NCBI GenBank assembly: GCA_963989385.1
Contig: OZ022509.1
Span: 78,266,667 to 78,330,666, forward strand
Direction: 5' to 3'
DNA from: Ctena decussata
Taxonomy: Eukaryota > Mollusca > Bivalvia > Lucinida > Lucinidae
Length of the DNA stretch: 64,000 nucleotides
In this document: in pieces, positions 1 through 10,769 of the stretch
How the letters are laid out: every line of letters starts with the position of its first letter
How positions within the stretch are numbered: position 1 is the first letter of the stretch
The notes under the pieces: model-generated
What the model was told of the DNA's origin: nothing
Seen by the model: only the letters and a program-made list of their open reading frames with translations
The model's database searches: none
Translations under genes and position numbers: made by a program

Positions 1-459
1 AATTGCTTTTGTTATCATTATATCGAGGAATAACTTCGCCCGCGGCTGATGTCTTAAGACAATTAATCAGATTATATATTATTCTGCAGCACCGGATTAT
101 CGTAGACAATGTACGTTAAGAGTAGAGATATTTTGTTGTCATTCTTAGCTTTAAATTTTTCAAGCAGCTGCTGTGTTTGCAGAACAGACATGTTTACATG
201 TGTTATATTTTAGTGTTAAAGCAAACAACTGTTTGAGCGGAAACCTAAGTTAGGCAGTTACTTTGACCGTTGACAGCCATGATAGCAGCTGTATAATGGA
301 CAATATCTGTTTACTATTAAATTGTAACTTTATTGGCTTTTCGCTTCTGTCTTGTTTTGCTGTGTGGTCTATCTTTATTGGTTTCTTTTCCCATTTGGTG
401 TTTGAGGCAGGATGTGGAATTCGATTTACCGTTTCTCGATCATTGCTTTCTCATCTATT
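1..459. other. AT-rich stretch, no gene recognised
   Basis: Short open frames only, none with recognisable protein character. No repeat shared with the rest of the window was noticed. Confidence 0.5.
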
Positions 460-679
460 TTAAGGGTTGAGTCGGCTTACTTCGGACAGCGGGTAATTTC
501 GAACATACCATTGCAAACAGTGAAAATCTGATTAAGACGGATCATAATGAGTCGTCATATCAGGATTTTCACTGTTTGTCCAGTTAATTTTGTTTTAATT
601 CCGAACAACTGGCATATAAAGGAAACAATGTCACTGTCCGAATTTACCGGCTGTCCGATTTTAATCGACTTTACCCTAA
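460..679. mobile_element. Miniature inverted-repeat element, about 220 bp
   Basis: The two ends are imperfect inverted repeats of about 45 bp. The left end contains GTCGG...TTCGGACAGC and GGTAATTTCG. The right end, read in reverse complement, has AAGTCG...ATCGGACAGC and GGTAAATTCG. A second, inner inverted repeat (CAAACAGTGAAAATC) forms a nested hairpin. It has no coding capacity. The superfamily is not certain because no clear target duplication was seen. Confidence 0.6.
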
Positions 680-1374
680 TGTGCAGCTACTGAGAAGTTC
701 GTGTCAGCGTAACGAAAGTTTACACTTATAGAATCATTTCCTTTGAGCTACAGGCACCCCAAGTATATGTATTTATTTAGCTGGACCATTTCTTGATTAT
801 TTTTATTCAGCCTTAGCCGTATAACCTTACTATTGACCTACAAATGTACATTTAAAGTATTTCATAGGCCAAAGCAAACACACCCGGAATTTGATGTAGG
901 TAGCTTACTTTTGCTTTCTTTTTCTACTTTAAGTTTCATTTAACTGTTGGCCAATAAACCGTGTCGTGATGAATCTAGATATTTCGGTCCAAATCGCTTT
1001 TTACCAAAGAACATTTCGCTTGTTATGTCGCTCATGTAAAATATAAAACCAACACAATAACTTGCCACAGAAATCGAAGACGAAATTAAGTGATTGCTGC
1101 TGGCTTAGTTGTTGATGTTGTGATTGAACTGCGACACTCTTAATGTTATACGTGAGGCGGTCAGCCAACCAATCCTCATTGTTATGTGCAACACAGACTG
1201 ACCCCAATCAAAATTCAACAGTTTTTTCCGAAATCGAAACCCCAGCACCAACAACAAATATGCATATCAGCATGCGCATCCGTACAATCAATCTGATCAG
1301 CACATTCGATATCTTACATGGACCTGACTCATACATTTTACAATACACACTTCTATTTAATCTATGCCTATTAG
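680..1374. other. No gene recognised
   Basis: AT-rich sequence upstream of the truncated reverse transcriptase. A TAG at 1372-1374 closes the frame that leads into it. Nothing here resembles the missing N-terminal part of that protein. Confidence 0.5.
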
Positions 1375-2751
1375 AAACTAATAGGAAATGATTCTATTAG
1401 TGTAAACTTTCCAGCAGAGAAAGCATCTAACAACATTGTGTTTGTTTGCAAGACACACTACATCAACTGCTTGAGAGAGGAGCTTGGTTTGAAAACTTCG
1501 GAAGGAAACCCTACATATACATGCACTTCGTTGTCCAAAGAGGAAATTCTAAGAAACCACAAGACGATTCTACTTTCCTTTGGTATATCCACAGCAGAGG
1601 AAGATCTTGATCTTCCAAAACTGTATTGGATCCCTAAGTTGCATAAAGATCCATATAAGCAACGATATATTGCGGGTTCAGCTAAGTGCTCAACTAAGTC
1701 TCTCTCTCAGATTCTTACAATAATCCTAACGGCAGTTAAGGATGATCTTCAGAAATATTGTGATCTATCTTACGCAAGAAGTGACGTAAATCAGATGTGG
1801 ATCCTAAAAAGTTCTAAAGAACTTTTGGAAAGTTTAAAAGCCCAAGCACTTTTTGAAGTCGATAGCATAAAAACCTTCGATTTCTCTACGCTTTATACAA
1901 CAATACCACATGACAAATTAAAATCTAAATTAACAGAAATTGTTAACAATTGTTTCTTTCACAAAAACGGAAATCGTCGGTACAAATACATTGTTCTTGG
2001 GTATATGGATACATATTTTGTTAAGGACCACTCTGAGGTTCATACAAAATATTCTGAAGATGATGTCATTAAAATGCTGGAATTTCTTATCGACAATATT
2101 TACGTGGAGTTTAGCGGACAGATATTCCAACAGACAGTTGGCATTCCAATGGGCACTAACTGCGCCCCCTTACTTGCCGACTTGTTTCTTTACGGGTATG
2201 AGGCGGAGTTTATACAAGGGCTCTTAAAAGAAGGTAATAAACACCTTGCACAGAAATTCAACTTCACCTACAGGTACATAGATGATGTTCTGTCTCTGAA
2301 TAATCCAAAGATTTCAGAGTATATTGACCTCATCTATCCATGTGAACTTGAAATTAAAGATACCACAGAGTCCAGTTCATCTGCTTCATACTTAGATTGC
2401 TATCTCTATATTGACAATGGAAAGCTTGTTACTAGGCTTTATGACAAGAGGGACGACTTCAACTTTCCCATAGTTAACTTTCCATTTCTGAGTAGTAATA
2501 TCCCTTCGGCACCTGCATACGGAGTTTATGTTTCTCAACTAGTCCGCTATGCTAGGGCCTGTTTCAAATATCAAGACTTTGTTGAAAGAGGGAAGCTACT
2601 CACTCAGAAACTGTTGAAGCAGGGTTATCATAAAGCAAAGCTTGTGTCGACAGTTAAAAAGTTTTATGGGAGACACCATGACCTTGTTGATCCCTACAAT
2701 GTGGCCGTTTCTAAACTAATCTCCGATTTGATGGCCTCAGCCGAAGCTTAG
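1375..2751 (+). CDS. Penelope-type reverse transcriptase, 5'-truncated copy
   Basis: The frame is open from 1375 to the TAG at 2749-2751. Recognisable homology to the second copy in this window starts near 1400, at the conserved 'PA-D/E-KA-NNIV' block, so everything N-terminal is missing. No ATG fits the homology, so this is a truncated insertion rather than a gene with its own start. Reverse-transcriptase landmarks are present: a 'PKLHKDPYKQRYI' block, motif A with the catalytic Asp at about 1879 (FDFSTLYTTIP), motif B GIPMGTNCAPLLADLF at about 2140, and the catalytic box YIDD at 2275-2286. A conserved 'YDKRDDFNFPIVNFPF' block follows. These fit the Penelope-like class (no LTRs, RT with a PKLHK motif). 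No GIY-YIG endonuclease was seen downstream. The core has no stop or frameshift, so the insertion may be fairly young. Family assignment rests on motifs only. Confidence 0.8.
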   Translation, partial: KLIGNDSISVNFPAEKASNNIVFVCKTHYINCLREELGLKTSEGNPTYTCTSLSKEEILRNHKTILLSFGISTAEEDLDLPKLYWIPKLHKDPYKQRYIAGSAKCSTKSLSQILTIILTAVKDDLQKYCDLSYARSDVNQMWILKSSKELLESLKAQALFEVDSIKTFDFSTLYTTIPHDKLKSKLTEIVNNCFFHKNGNRRYKYIVLGYMDTYFVKDHSEVHTKYSEDDVIKMLEFLIDNIYVEFSGQIFQQTVGIPMGTNCAPLLADLFLYGYEAEFIQGLLKEGNKHLAQKFNFTYRYIDDVLSLNNPKISEYIDLIYPCELEIKDTTESSSSASYLDCYLYIDNGKLVTRLYDKRDDFNFPIVNFPFLSSNIPSAPAYGVYVSQLVRYARACFKYQDFVERGKLLTQKLLKQGYHKAKLVSTVKKFYGRHHDLVDPYNVAVSKLISDLMASAEA

Positions 2752-3596
2752 TTAAGCTTTCAAATACCGGACTTTCATTTTCACTGACTTTTTCCGCAGA
2801 TACATAGATATGGCGGGTGTATTATAATAGGCAGGTGATGCTTACTATCCCGCGGGCACCTGATCACACCTCTGTTTTGGGGTCCATGTCTGTGTATCTA
2901 AAATATTCCGGAATTGTCTATGTTTAAATGACTTACGAGTTCGGACTTATGATTTGGGTACCTTGACCACTATCATCTATTATCTTTTTTTAAAGGTATT
3001 TCTTGTGTTTTCGCCTACGCTAATAAATGTATACATCATTGTTATGCCATCAATATAATTCTAATATATCAAGTGAATCTAGTCTAAATGCATTTATGAC
3101 AAAGATTTTCCTTTGCAATTACCAACTATCAAACAGAGATTCTGGATATTCTTCTGCCATATACTATTTCCGAAATATTGTACTTCCCAACCCCATGAAA
3201 AAAAAGTTCCTTTTAAAAGTTGATAATATTGAAGGATGTGATGGTATTCTATGATCTACCTTCTCATTTTTAATTGCAAATTTTATAAGATTTAGTCCTC
3301 TTCTCAAGACTTGTTTAATATCATTCTTTTTTAGACGTTGAAAGAAACGTGAGTTCTGTAAAACTAGGGTGTGCCATTTAGATTGGTTACGTGTAGGCCG
3401 AACACTCAGTTAATTAGACTGATTAAAAACTTCCGTAACGAATATTTTATTTCATCAAGAAACTTCTACAATTTATTAGGTTGTTTACCAGCCTGGAATA
3501 AAGCGAAAAAGACACAAGTTAGCATTTATAGTTCTAATGAGAGGAATTAAATCACACACAGGCCACCTGGCGCAGAAAAAGTACATGTACATTTTA
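2752..3596. other. Possible 3' flank of the reverse-transcriptase copy, otherwise nothing
   Basis: The first 200 bases after the stop may be the element's 3' non-coding part. It lacks the 3' end sequence seen in other copies in this window (the CCGCCTTGG...CGGTCAG block). The rest is AT-rich with no gene or shared repeat recognised. Confidence 0.35.
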
Positions 3597-3843
3597 TTAA
3601 CTCTTTCGGCGCCAAATTTTTCAGACGACAAATTTTCGTCTGCTCAAATCATCAGACGACAGATTTGTAATTGGAAATTTTAACAATCTAAAGACATTTT
3701 TCATAAAATCAGGCTTTTTAAATTCATATTTGAATGGCAAACAGTGTAGATCCTGATCAGACGGCTCTTTTAAGAGCCGGCTGATCTGGATATACGCTGT
3801 TTGCAAAGTCGCATATTTGCGACTTTGGCGCCGAAAGAGTTAA
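3597..3843. mobile_element. TTAA-flanked miniature inverted-repeat element, copy 1
   Basis: The ends are a perfect inverted repeat: CTCTTTCGGCGCCAAA at 3601 and its complement ending at 3839. Each is flanked by TTAA (3597-3600 and 3840-3843). TTAA duplication is the signature of piggyBac and Kolobok transposons, so this is a likely non-autonomous member. A near-identical copy lies at 56,010-56,242. The interior holds further small palindromes (CTCTTTTAAGAG). A 61-codon minus-strand frame runs through it but is probably incidental. Confidence 0.85.
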
Positions 3844-3866
3844 CAGTCTTATTAGCCGATCAACTC

Positions 3867-4205
3867 GATCAAATGAAAATCTTAAAGAGTCTCTTTAAGA
3901 GCAGGGAGGACATTCAAAGAAGGAACATAGGCCATGCAAAGTCTTTTATCTTTTAACGATGACTTATTACATGAAAAAAAACAAAACTGCATTGCAGAGA
4001 GAAAATACTGTGACAAAAGCACTCCGAATGGCAAACTCACCGGAATATTTGGTGGTGGCATATGCTGTAAATGGTACCGCTCTAAAAATTGAGAAAAGCA
4101 GTGAGATTGTTTTTCTGCTTCGTTTGTGTTTCAGTTAGCATTCAATATGTGTAGCCTATACACTACAGTTTTATATTATCAAAGGCTCATTTTTTCTGTT
4201 GATGG
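3867..4205. repeat. Dispersed repeat, copy 1 (partner at 17,310-17,637)
   Basis: About 310 bases match 17,318-17,632 in direct orientation at roughly 95% by eye. The first 60 bases (AGAGCAGGG...GAACATAGGCCA) also match the start of the hammerhead repeats at 4345 and 46,845, but similarity to those stops at 3934. That point corresponds to the predicted ribozyme cleavage site. No coding capacity. Confidence 0.75.
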
Positions 4206-4344
4206 TATAAGTTCGTGATTTAATTTATCATGAGTTGTCGCTTGGGAGGTTCTCTTTTAAGTTTCCTTTATTGTCAATTTCAGTAATTAACCAACTTTAA
4301 ACAAATAAAGCATCCTTGTGTTTCACATGAAAATGAACTAAAAT

Positions 4345-4600
4345 AAAATCTTAGAGTTCCTTCAAGAGCAGACAACACATTCGAAAGAAGGAAAATGGGC
4401 CATACTTCGAAGTTTCGGCTATTCAAGCCTCATCAGTGATCCTGACAATATCTGGTGACAAAAGCCAGAAAAAAACATACCGTAATTTCTTGATTTTGAT
4501 AAGGCAGTTATTTCAAATAATGATTAGTAGCAAAAAGGGTCCAAATGATTAAAAGCAATAGTCTTGAAAAAAGTCCTTAACAGCAAAAGAAAGCTGATTC
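4345..4600 (-). repeat. Hammerhead-bearing dispersed repeat, copy 1
   Basis: Member of a roughly 260-base family with other copies at 6765-7010, 7785-8055 and 46,845-47,110. Shared blocks are CTTCAAGAGCAG, GGGCCA...CATCAGTG, AATATCTGGTGAC, and GGGTCCAAAT. The RNA sense carrying the ribozyme is the minus strand. Confidence 0.75.
4397..4442 (-). ncRNA. Hammerhead ribozyme motif, best-preserved core
   Basis: Read on the minus strand, the core is in the correct order. CTGATGA (4430-4436) is followed by stem II GGCT-TGAAT-AGCC (4417-4429), then GAAA (4413-4416), then a very short palindromic stem III CTTCGAAG (4405-4412), then a GTA cleavage triplet and the stem I strand TGGCCC. The upstream stem I strand GGATCA pairs with TGGCCC with one mismatch. 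A tiny palindromic stem III is a known trait of hammerheads in Penelope-like elements and retrozymes. Activity is not shown. Confidence 0.75.
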
Positions 4601-5615
4601 TGTCATTTTTGGCAACTAAAATTACTTACTTTCGATATCATAAACATGAATAAAATGGTAAAATAATAGTGTACAGGCGTGGGACCCCATTCATTGGCAT
4701 GCTTTTGTTTATGTGTATCGCTCCACGAGAAACCAGAAAAGAATTTTTTTGTTGATGTATTCTGAGAGATAATTAACAATATATTCAAGATCAATATGTT
4801 AAGCTTTTTTACACAATTATATTTTGTTGTTGCCAACATGTTTTAACAAAATAAGATAAGTCTTGTATTTTTCGAATTATAATCTAAAAGAGTTACTTCA
4901 AAAGCAGAGAACACATTCTTGCAATTCATAAAAAAAATTCACTAGCGCCGTCTCTTTTCCCCTGAAGTATCTGTGATGCGTCCTCAAAGTTTGTGTAAAA
5001 CCATAAAGAGAATTTTGAACAAAGTAGTATAATGCGACAGCGTGTCAGTATTCGCTTGAAAGGTCCGCAAACCATTTCGATCCAACTTCAAGGATAGAGG
5101 CAGCCTAAAGATATGTGTCATGCGCAAGACTTTGGTTCCCATGGCCAAGGTCACAATCACGATCTGGAAGTAAATGTAAAGTCCAGTCTCCACATTTTCT
5201 TAAAACACATACACACGCGCACATATGACAGCGAACTTTATCTAAATTCAAACCACGGTTACCATAAATGAGATATCATGCTTAGATTTGGCTTCTAGGC
5301 ACGAGGTCCATGTCACACACTGGTGTCATAAAGCAAATTATGTGTCTACAATTTATCAAAAATTACTATAAATAGGGAAAACACTTCACACAGAAAGATA
5401 AACATACTATTACATGAGTGTTGAGCCAAGATACGGTCTGTTTATCTTTTAAACTACTGGTAATTTTTTTCCATAAACTGATATAAAGTTACTTAAAAAG
5501 TAGTACACATCACAATGTTAAAGTACATGAATATAATGAATATACATTGAGGTATATTATACTAGTCCGATTATAACTTCGGAAAGGCAGAGATTAAGAA
5601 AACATGTAATTAGCT
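4601..5615. other. No gene recognised
   Basis: AT-rich. At 4885-4925 there is a 40-base scrap of the start of the hammerhead repeat (AAAAGCAGAGAACACATTC). Nothing else was recognised. Confidence 0.45.
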
Positions 5616-5960
5616 ACAAAATAAAGTAAATATACAAATTTCTCAGGAACTGACACACCCACCTAAGACACCATGTGGGAAAACGACAACATGAAAATAG
5701 TCTCCACCAAAGACATCACCAGCGGCAGCCATGTGACCAGCCATTTCCCATGTGGGTGGTCACCGGGCTGGCCTTAACATCACAAACAATAATACAATAA
5801 CAGACACAGCAACAAACAGCTAATAAAACAACCATGAAGAATCGATATAGAAGTGCCGCCTTGGACGGTCAGTAATGAAATTACTGGGAAGCTTAACCGG
5901 TTTGCAGTCGCGACCAACCCTCGCCGTTGGCTCTGCTTTGGCTCATCAGACACTTAATAG
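5616..5960 (-). mobile_element. Reverse-transcriptase element 3'-end fragment
   Basis: Shares the 3' end architecture of the Penelope-type element at 37 kb. On the plus strand these are a 'CTCAGGAACTGACAC' block, a GTGGGAAA/CATGTGGG area, and the CGCCTTGG-CGGTCAGTAATGAAATTACTGG signature near 5860. The signature contains a small hairpin (CAGTAAT/ATTACTG in reverse complement). No RT domain is left. Confidence 0.55.
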
Positions 5961-6334
5961 TTGGTTTGCTGGAAGATTCCCAGTTAATGAGTGTAATATT
6001 TCAGAAACACCCATTAAATGCATAATTAATTTATAATCAGTTTAGAGTTGCACTAAACTCAACATTGTGAACTTGTACATCAAAGCATTAAATGAGAACA
6101 TTGAAAATATAAAACGCAACAGACTAGGCTTACGTTGCAGTTTATTCTTTGATCTTTAAGGATGGCATTGCTTCGGCTTAATTCTATTGATTGATTCTAG
6201 GTTTGTCTTTCGCTTGCATAATCCGTTCGACAGACAGACGGAGGAAGTGTACAGTTCAATGTACACGAGGACGACAGATTGTGTTAGAGTTAATCTGACC
6301 TATAAGAGCATGTACCTATTCACTTGTTCTAGCC
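5961..6334. other. No gene recognised
   Basis: AT-rich spacer between a reverse-transcriptase 3' end and a short dispersed repeat. Nothing identified. Confidence 0.4.
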
Positions 6335-6495
6335 ACGCCTACTTTAAACAGGTATGCCTTCCTTCATTTATTATACGGTAAAATCACGAGGTAATTGTGG
6401 GACATTCAACACGTGCGATCGTATTTGTGGGACAATGTCACGTGCTACGTTGTCGTTGCATTGGTCAGTTATAGATTATCAGGTGACTTCTGAGT
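6335..6495 (+). repeat. Short dispersed repeat (partners at 8070-8160 and 12,225-12,370)
   Basis: Contains TTTAAACAGGTAT, GGTAAAATCACG, and TTGTGGGACAATGTCACGTGCTA...GTTGTCGTTGCATTGGTCAG. The copy at 12,225-12,370 is the reverse complement over the full length. The copy at 8070-8160 shares the second half. Function unknown. Confidence 0.65.
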
Positions 6496-6764
6496 GACAT
6501 TCTGGGTGTGATACGTGTATTGGACCGGAAACATAATCATTATGGACATTTAGGTGTATAGGTACACCTAAATATTTTTTGCCATTTTGTAAAGGAGAAG
6601 GTGTGGTGCTTTCCTCTCTGCTTCCACGGGCAGACAAGCCTTCCAGTTAGAATACACCCTTGAAGAGTTGATCGCTATTGTGTCGGAATGAAAGTGTACA
6701 CGTTCACCTAAACATAAACCTTTTCGAAGCAACGCTTTTTTAAACAGGTGTACTGAGATACCTG

Positions 6765-7010
6765 AAATTTGAGATTGGTTTAGACTGTTATTCTAGATCA
6801 TCGTCTTTTATATTATTTGGACCCTTTTTGATACTATTTTCAGTCTTTCAATCGACTGCCTAATTAAGATTAAGAAGTACAAGTATGCTTTTTCTCTGGT
6901 TTCGTCACCAGATATTGTCGGGGTCACTGATAAGGCTTTATCAGTCGAAACTACGTAGTCTGGCCCATGTTCCCTTCTTCTAAATGTATTCTCTGCTCTT
7001 AAAGAAAGTA
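6765..7010 (+). repeat. Hammerhead-bearing dispersed repeat, copy 2
   Basis: Opposite orientation to the 4.4-kb copy. Shared blocks include AATTTGAGATTGGTTTAGAC, TATTATTTGGACCC, CTGGTTTCGTCACCAGATATTG and ATTCTCTGCTCTTAAAG. At its right edge it abuts, within about 35 bases, the 3' terminus of a reverse-transcriptase fragment of matching polarity (7045-7440). Confidence 0.75.
6921..6966 (+). ncRNA. Hammerhead ribozyme motif, slightly decayed
   Basis: Order: stem I GGGTCA, CTGATAA (G to A change inside the conserved CUGANGA box), stem II GGCT...AGTC, GAAA, palindromic stem III CTACGTAG, cleavage triplet GTC, stem I TGGCCC. GGGTCA and TGGCCC pair at all six positions, one being a G-T wobble. 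The CTGATAA change would be expected to abolish cleavage. Confidence 0.7.
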
Positions 7011-7044
7011 AATTATGGGCAATGATTAGGAATTAATACAATCA

Positions 7045-7440
7045 AATCCCACATTCTGCTCTCAAAACCAATAGGTAAAGAAGCACATACATACAGAAAG
7101 TGACACACGTTTACGAAAGACACGCACAGTAAACCGACTGAGCAGCTTTTTCCCAAACAGATGGTCATTCAGCTACCCCAATAACAGCATCTAAATCTAT
7201 TTTTACTTACTTTTTTTACTTTAGTTACAAAACAAAACAAAACAGAAGTCAGATTGGGCAGCAATACGGGTGACCAAACCACCAGAGACCATAGAAAAGC
7301 GGACACAGCACAATATAACATCAAGAAACCGCAACAGAAGTACCGCCTTGGAACGGTCAGCAAAAGATTACTGGGGCGGGGGGCTTAAACATGTTTCACT
7401 GGACCCAAACCTCGCCCTTAGTTTCCCCAATGGTTTAACA
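7045..7440 (-). mobile_element. Reverse-transcriptase element 3'-end fragment
   Basis: On the minus strand it ends GGGATTTGATTGTATTAATTCC, the 3' terminal block also found at 8.3 and 51.8 kb. It contains the ACCGCCTTGGAACGGTCAG signature near 7345. No protein domain remains. Its 3' end leads directly into the hammerhead repeat at 7010. Confidence 0.6.
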
Positions 7441-7499
7441 TGTACAACACAACAGACTAAACAAACTTTAAGGAAAACATTTAAGAACTATTTTAACCT

Positions 7500-7645
7500 A
7501 TTTTTTTTATCATTAAACATAACGGGAAGCAAAGTGGGCAGCTATACAGGTGGCCACATTGCTAGCAGACCACAAACGAATTGACTCAGGCACAAGAAGG
7601 TGAAGACCCACGACAGAAGTACCGCCTTGGCACGGTCAGAAAAAA
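7500..7645 (-). mobile_element. Partial reverse-transcriptase 3'-end fragment
   Basis: A second ACCGCCTTGGCACGGTCAG signature near 7618, preceded by the GGGCAGC-ATACAGGTGGCCA block that is also present near 7255 and 8597. It is an internal duplicate or a separate truncated insertion. Confidence 0.5.
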
Positions 7646-7784
7646 TCTTTAAGATTTTTATTTTACTTCACTGCTGCTGGTGTTGTGCCGTGTGGCGGCG
7701 GTAAAACGTCTCCCCGTACATCATCCATAGTGCTGATTATATTCTATTTTCGTCCTGTCAGATCAGAAGATATATTCTGAGAAA

Positions 7785-8055
7785 TCTGAAATTTGAGATT
7801 GGTTTAGACCCTTATTCTAGATCATTGTCTTTTATATTATTTGGACCTGTTTGATACTATTTTTTGTCTTTAAATTGACTGCCTAATTAAGATTGAGAAA
7901 TAACAATATGCTTTTTCTCTGGTTTCGTCAACAGATATTGCCAGGATCACTGATGAGAATTTATTAGCCAAACCTACGTAATCTGGCCCATGTTCCTTCT
8001 TCTGAAAGTATTCTCTGCTCTTGAAGGAACTCTTTAAGATTTTAATATATTTCTT
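7785..8055 (+). repeat. Hammerhead-bearing dispersed repeat, copy 3
   Basis: Same block order and orientation as 6765-7010, ending CTCTGCTCTTGAAGGAACTC and TTTAAGATTTTAAT at 8030-8047. Confidence 0.75.
7944..7989 (+). ncRNA. Hammerhead ribozyme motif, decayed
   Basis: GGATCA-CTGATGA is intact, but stem II has lost pairing (GAATTTATTAGCC), GAAA reads CAAAC, and the cleavage triplet reads ATC after CTACGTA. Probably inactive. Recognised by alignment to the 4.4- and 6.9-kb copies. Confidence 0.6.
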
Positions 8056-8310
8056 CATTAAATGCAAGGTTAGACACGGGCGTACTAGTAGACACGCGGC
8101 ATTTTGTTTGTGGGACTATGTTACTTGCTAAGTTGTCGCTGCATTGGTCAGTTGTGTACTACCAGATGTCTTTGTGTAAACTTCTGTGCGTGGCCTGGAG
8201 AGGTCTATTGAACAGAACTACATCAGCTAACAGTAACATAGTCGATCAGTAGTACACACTTAATTCAGCAAACGGAGGTTTTGGTGCTTTATTGTAATCA
8301 GCGATAATGT
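8056..8310. other. Short repeat copy and spacer
   Basis: 8070-8160 contains the TTGTGGGACTATGTTACTTGCTAAGTTGTC repeat described at 6335. The remainder is unrecognised. Confidence 0.5.
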
Positions 8311-8760
8311 TCATTTTATGTAATTTACTCTTCCACCAAAATAAAAAGATAGACAACCATCAGGAATTGATACGAGCAAATCCAACACCCCGCTCTTCAA
8401 ACCAAATGGGAAAAAATACACACATAAAAAATAACTAAAGCTCACGAAAGACACACACGGCAAACCTAATGAACAGCTCTTTCCCAAATAGGTGATCATT
8501 CAGCCACCCTAATTGACAACAGCAGCAACATCTGGTTTAATGTGTTTTATATTTCAAATTCCATACCAAAACAAAAAATAAATCAGAAATCAGAATGGGC
8601 AGCTTTTCAGGTGACCAGACTGCTAGAGATTATAGACAAGCGGACATAACAATATGTAGCACAGAGGAAACACAACAGGAGTACTGCCTTGGAACGGGCA
8701 GCGAAAGAATACTTGGATGGGTCTTAAACTCGTCGAATCATCATGGTTAAATTCGTTCAA
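8311..8760 (-). mobile_element. Reverse-transcriptase element 3'-end fragment
   Basis: Minus-strand order matches the 37-kb element: the GCCTTGGAACGGGCAG signature near 8690, then a GCTGCCCATTCTG block, then the terminal block GGATTTGCTCGTATCAATTCCTG and CTTTTTATTTT. The minus-strand 62-codon frame here is a by-product of this conserved 3' sequence, not a gene. Confidence 0.6.
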
Positions 8761-9529
8761 TCATGAAAGACTAATCTACGCTACGATTAGCCTGCCAAAA
8801 GTCTTGAAAGTCAGGCGTCACCTAGCCTGCTGTAACGTTTAAGGATAGAGTTGTCGTTTAGTGTAGGCCCGGCTCAGAATCGCAAAGAAAACATTGGATC
8901 GGGTGGGGATTATTTCTTTATATCACGACGTCTGTGGTGGGTTCAAACAATCGGCAAAACCGAATTTCTTACCAAACAGTATGCTATTGTACTTTATCCA
9001 TAGTTTATATATGCTTTCCATAGACAAATGTTCACCAGACTAATATTGGTAGAATGTCTGCTTAAATGAATCACACTGAGACAAAACATAGACTTCTATA
9101 CAAATTAATCTATTTTTCCATAACTGAATCACTGCAGCATATTTTCGATATCATATTTTAAGAATTTCTACACAGCGTTTTTCGAGGAAACGTCAAAACA
9201 TTAAACCTATAACCAGATCACAGAATGTCCTTGATATCACACATTCAAAGCGGCGCGTAATCGAGGCGATCTGCCGCTTTAAATAATTACCATAATCGTC
9301 CTGTAATAGGTCAGATTTGTTTTGCAGTTCAATTCTGGGTCCAAAAGATGCACAACGTGCAGATTGATCAGCAGTCCGATTTGTTTCTGAACTGTTTGCT
9401 AAAACCTCTCTGTCCAAATATTTCGATGTTTAACAGTTTGTGCTTACAGACTGCTGAGATTGAATTATGTATTAGAATAGAAGTGTGCGAGTAAAGACCT
9501 GACTACCGTTCAAGTATATGGATAGACAA
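8761..9529. other. No gene recognised
   Basis: Mixed-composition spacer with no protein-like frame and no repeat recognised. Confidence 0.4.
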
Positions 9530-9690
9530 AAGTAAGGAGGACAATTTTCAGGAATTGACACAATTCAATTCCAGATCCACCCAAGACAGCATGTGGGAAA
9601 GAGGCAAAACAAAACTAGTCACTCACCACCAAAGACAACACCAGCGGTAGCCTAGTGAACAGCCATTTCCCATGTAGGTGGTCAACGGGC
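9530..9690 (-). mobile_element. Partial reverse-transcriptase 3'-end fragment
   Basis: Closely resembles 5640-5790: CAGGAATTGACACA, CCACCCAAGACA-CATGTGGGAAA, CACCACCAAAGACA-CACCAGCGG, and CCATTTCCCATGT-GGTGGTCA. It lacks the CCGCCTTGG signature. Confidence 0.5.
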
Positions 9691-10519
9691 TAGCCTTAAC
9701 AGCACAAAGATATACAAACACGTTTCCCTCGATATTCACAAAGACGAACACTCGGAAAAGAAAAACCTTCAAAAATGGCAGATCTGCGCTTGGGCGAATT
9801 ACATTTGCGCAGATTTGGTTTTAATTACCAGCATATGTTTGACCAGCACTTCGGGAATACGATTGAGCAACTCTTATTTGTCGTAGACATATCAGAGCAT
9901 GCATGACCTGCATCCGGGTTTTTATTGTATGGGGGATGATAAACACAATCTACCATTTGTGAAAAGAAACAGTTTTAAAATGACGTTTTATGAATATAAA
10001 CTTTATTTTGGCTTCGTTTCCCTTTTAATTTAATCGCCGTTATTTGCGGATAGACGTGTTTTATTCAATAATAACGAATGACGAAAAGTGTATTCGCAAA
10101 TCTCATGACCCGTTTGAGCAGCCGTAGATCAGGCGCATTCGAGTTTTCCAATCGTGTATTTAAAGGTATGGTATGAAAGCCATAACCGCACCGCGCTTCC
10201 GATCTGCCGCGCCAGAAATCAGTTCTTTTTAACAACTGATGTATTTCTAACTAAAATTACAAAAAAACAAACAGTGCTTCCACTAATGGAAGTCTGGGAG
10301 TCTGTGACTTCTAAAACTGAATGCCAGGAAGTCAGTGACTTCCAATTTTTATCTTAACCTACCGTTTATAAAGCGAGTATTGACTTAAATAAGAAGTTAA
10401 ATTTGTTGTAATAATGGTATTTCACCCATTAATGAAGGAGAAAGCAATATAAATATGGACATTCTGGAAGAAACCAAGTCTATCCTTCAGCATGACTTCC
10501 AAATGACAAACCTTGGAAG
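9691..10519. other. No gene; small GGAAGTCA inverted repeats
   Basis: No protein-like frame. GGAAGTCAGTGACTTCC at about 10,329 and TTGGAAGTCATATGACTTCC at about 10,513 are short palindromes of the same word. They may mark the ends of a small element. Otherwise unrecognised. Confidence 0.4.
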
Positions 10520-10760
10520 TCATATGACTTCCTGATTTTGATGGTTAGTGCTAGCACTGAACAAAATACAATGAGAACAAAAACCTACTTTTTCGAAGCT
10601 GAACAAAAAATCAGACATACCCCTTATCTTTTTCGAATTTCGGTCATCATAAAATTCTGGTTCCGATAGGCCTTCATGTGAAAGTGATTTTAACCTGACA
10701 TTGAGTTTTGAAACCAATTCATTACATCGGCGATAAAATTGTCTAGATAAGGAACTATTT
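10520..10760 (-). pseudogene. C-terminal scrap of Penelope-type reverse transcriptase
   Basis: The minus-strand frame reads VSKLNVRLKSLSHEGLSEPEF, closely matching the segment just after the second internal stop of the 37.6-40.0-kb copy (VSKFDVGLKFLLHQGLSEPEF). No RT core is present. It lies head-on to a plus-strand 3' end of the same element family at 10,770, so the two halves of one insertion are inverted relative to each other. Confidence 0.65.
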
Positions 10761-10769
10761 CGATGCAGG

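Noticed and set aside
1930..2227. Overlapping frames inside the reverse transcriptase
   Set aside because: They are other-frame or antisense readings of the RT coding region.
5940..5975. Additional hammerhead core (GTCTGATGAG on the minus strand)
   Set aside because: No GAAA or stem III follows at the right distance.
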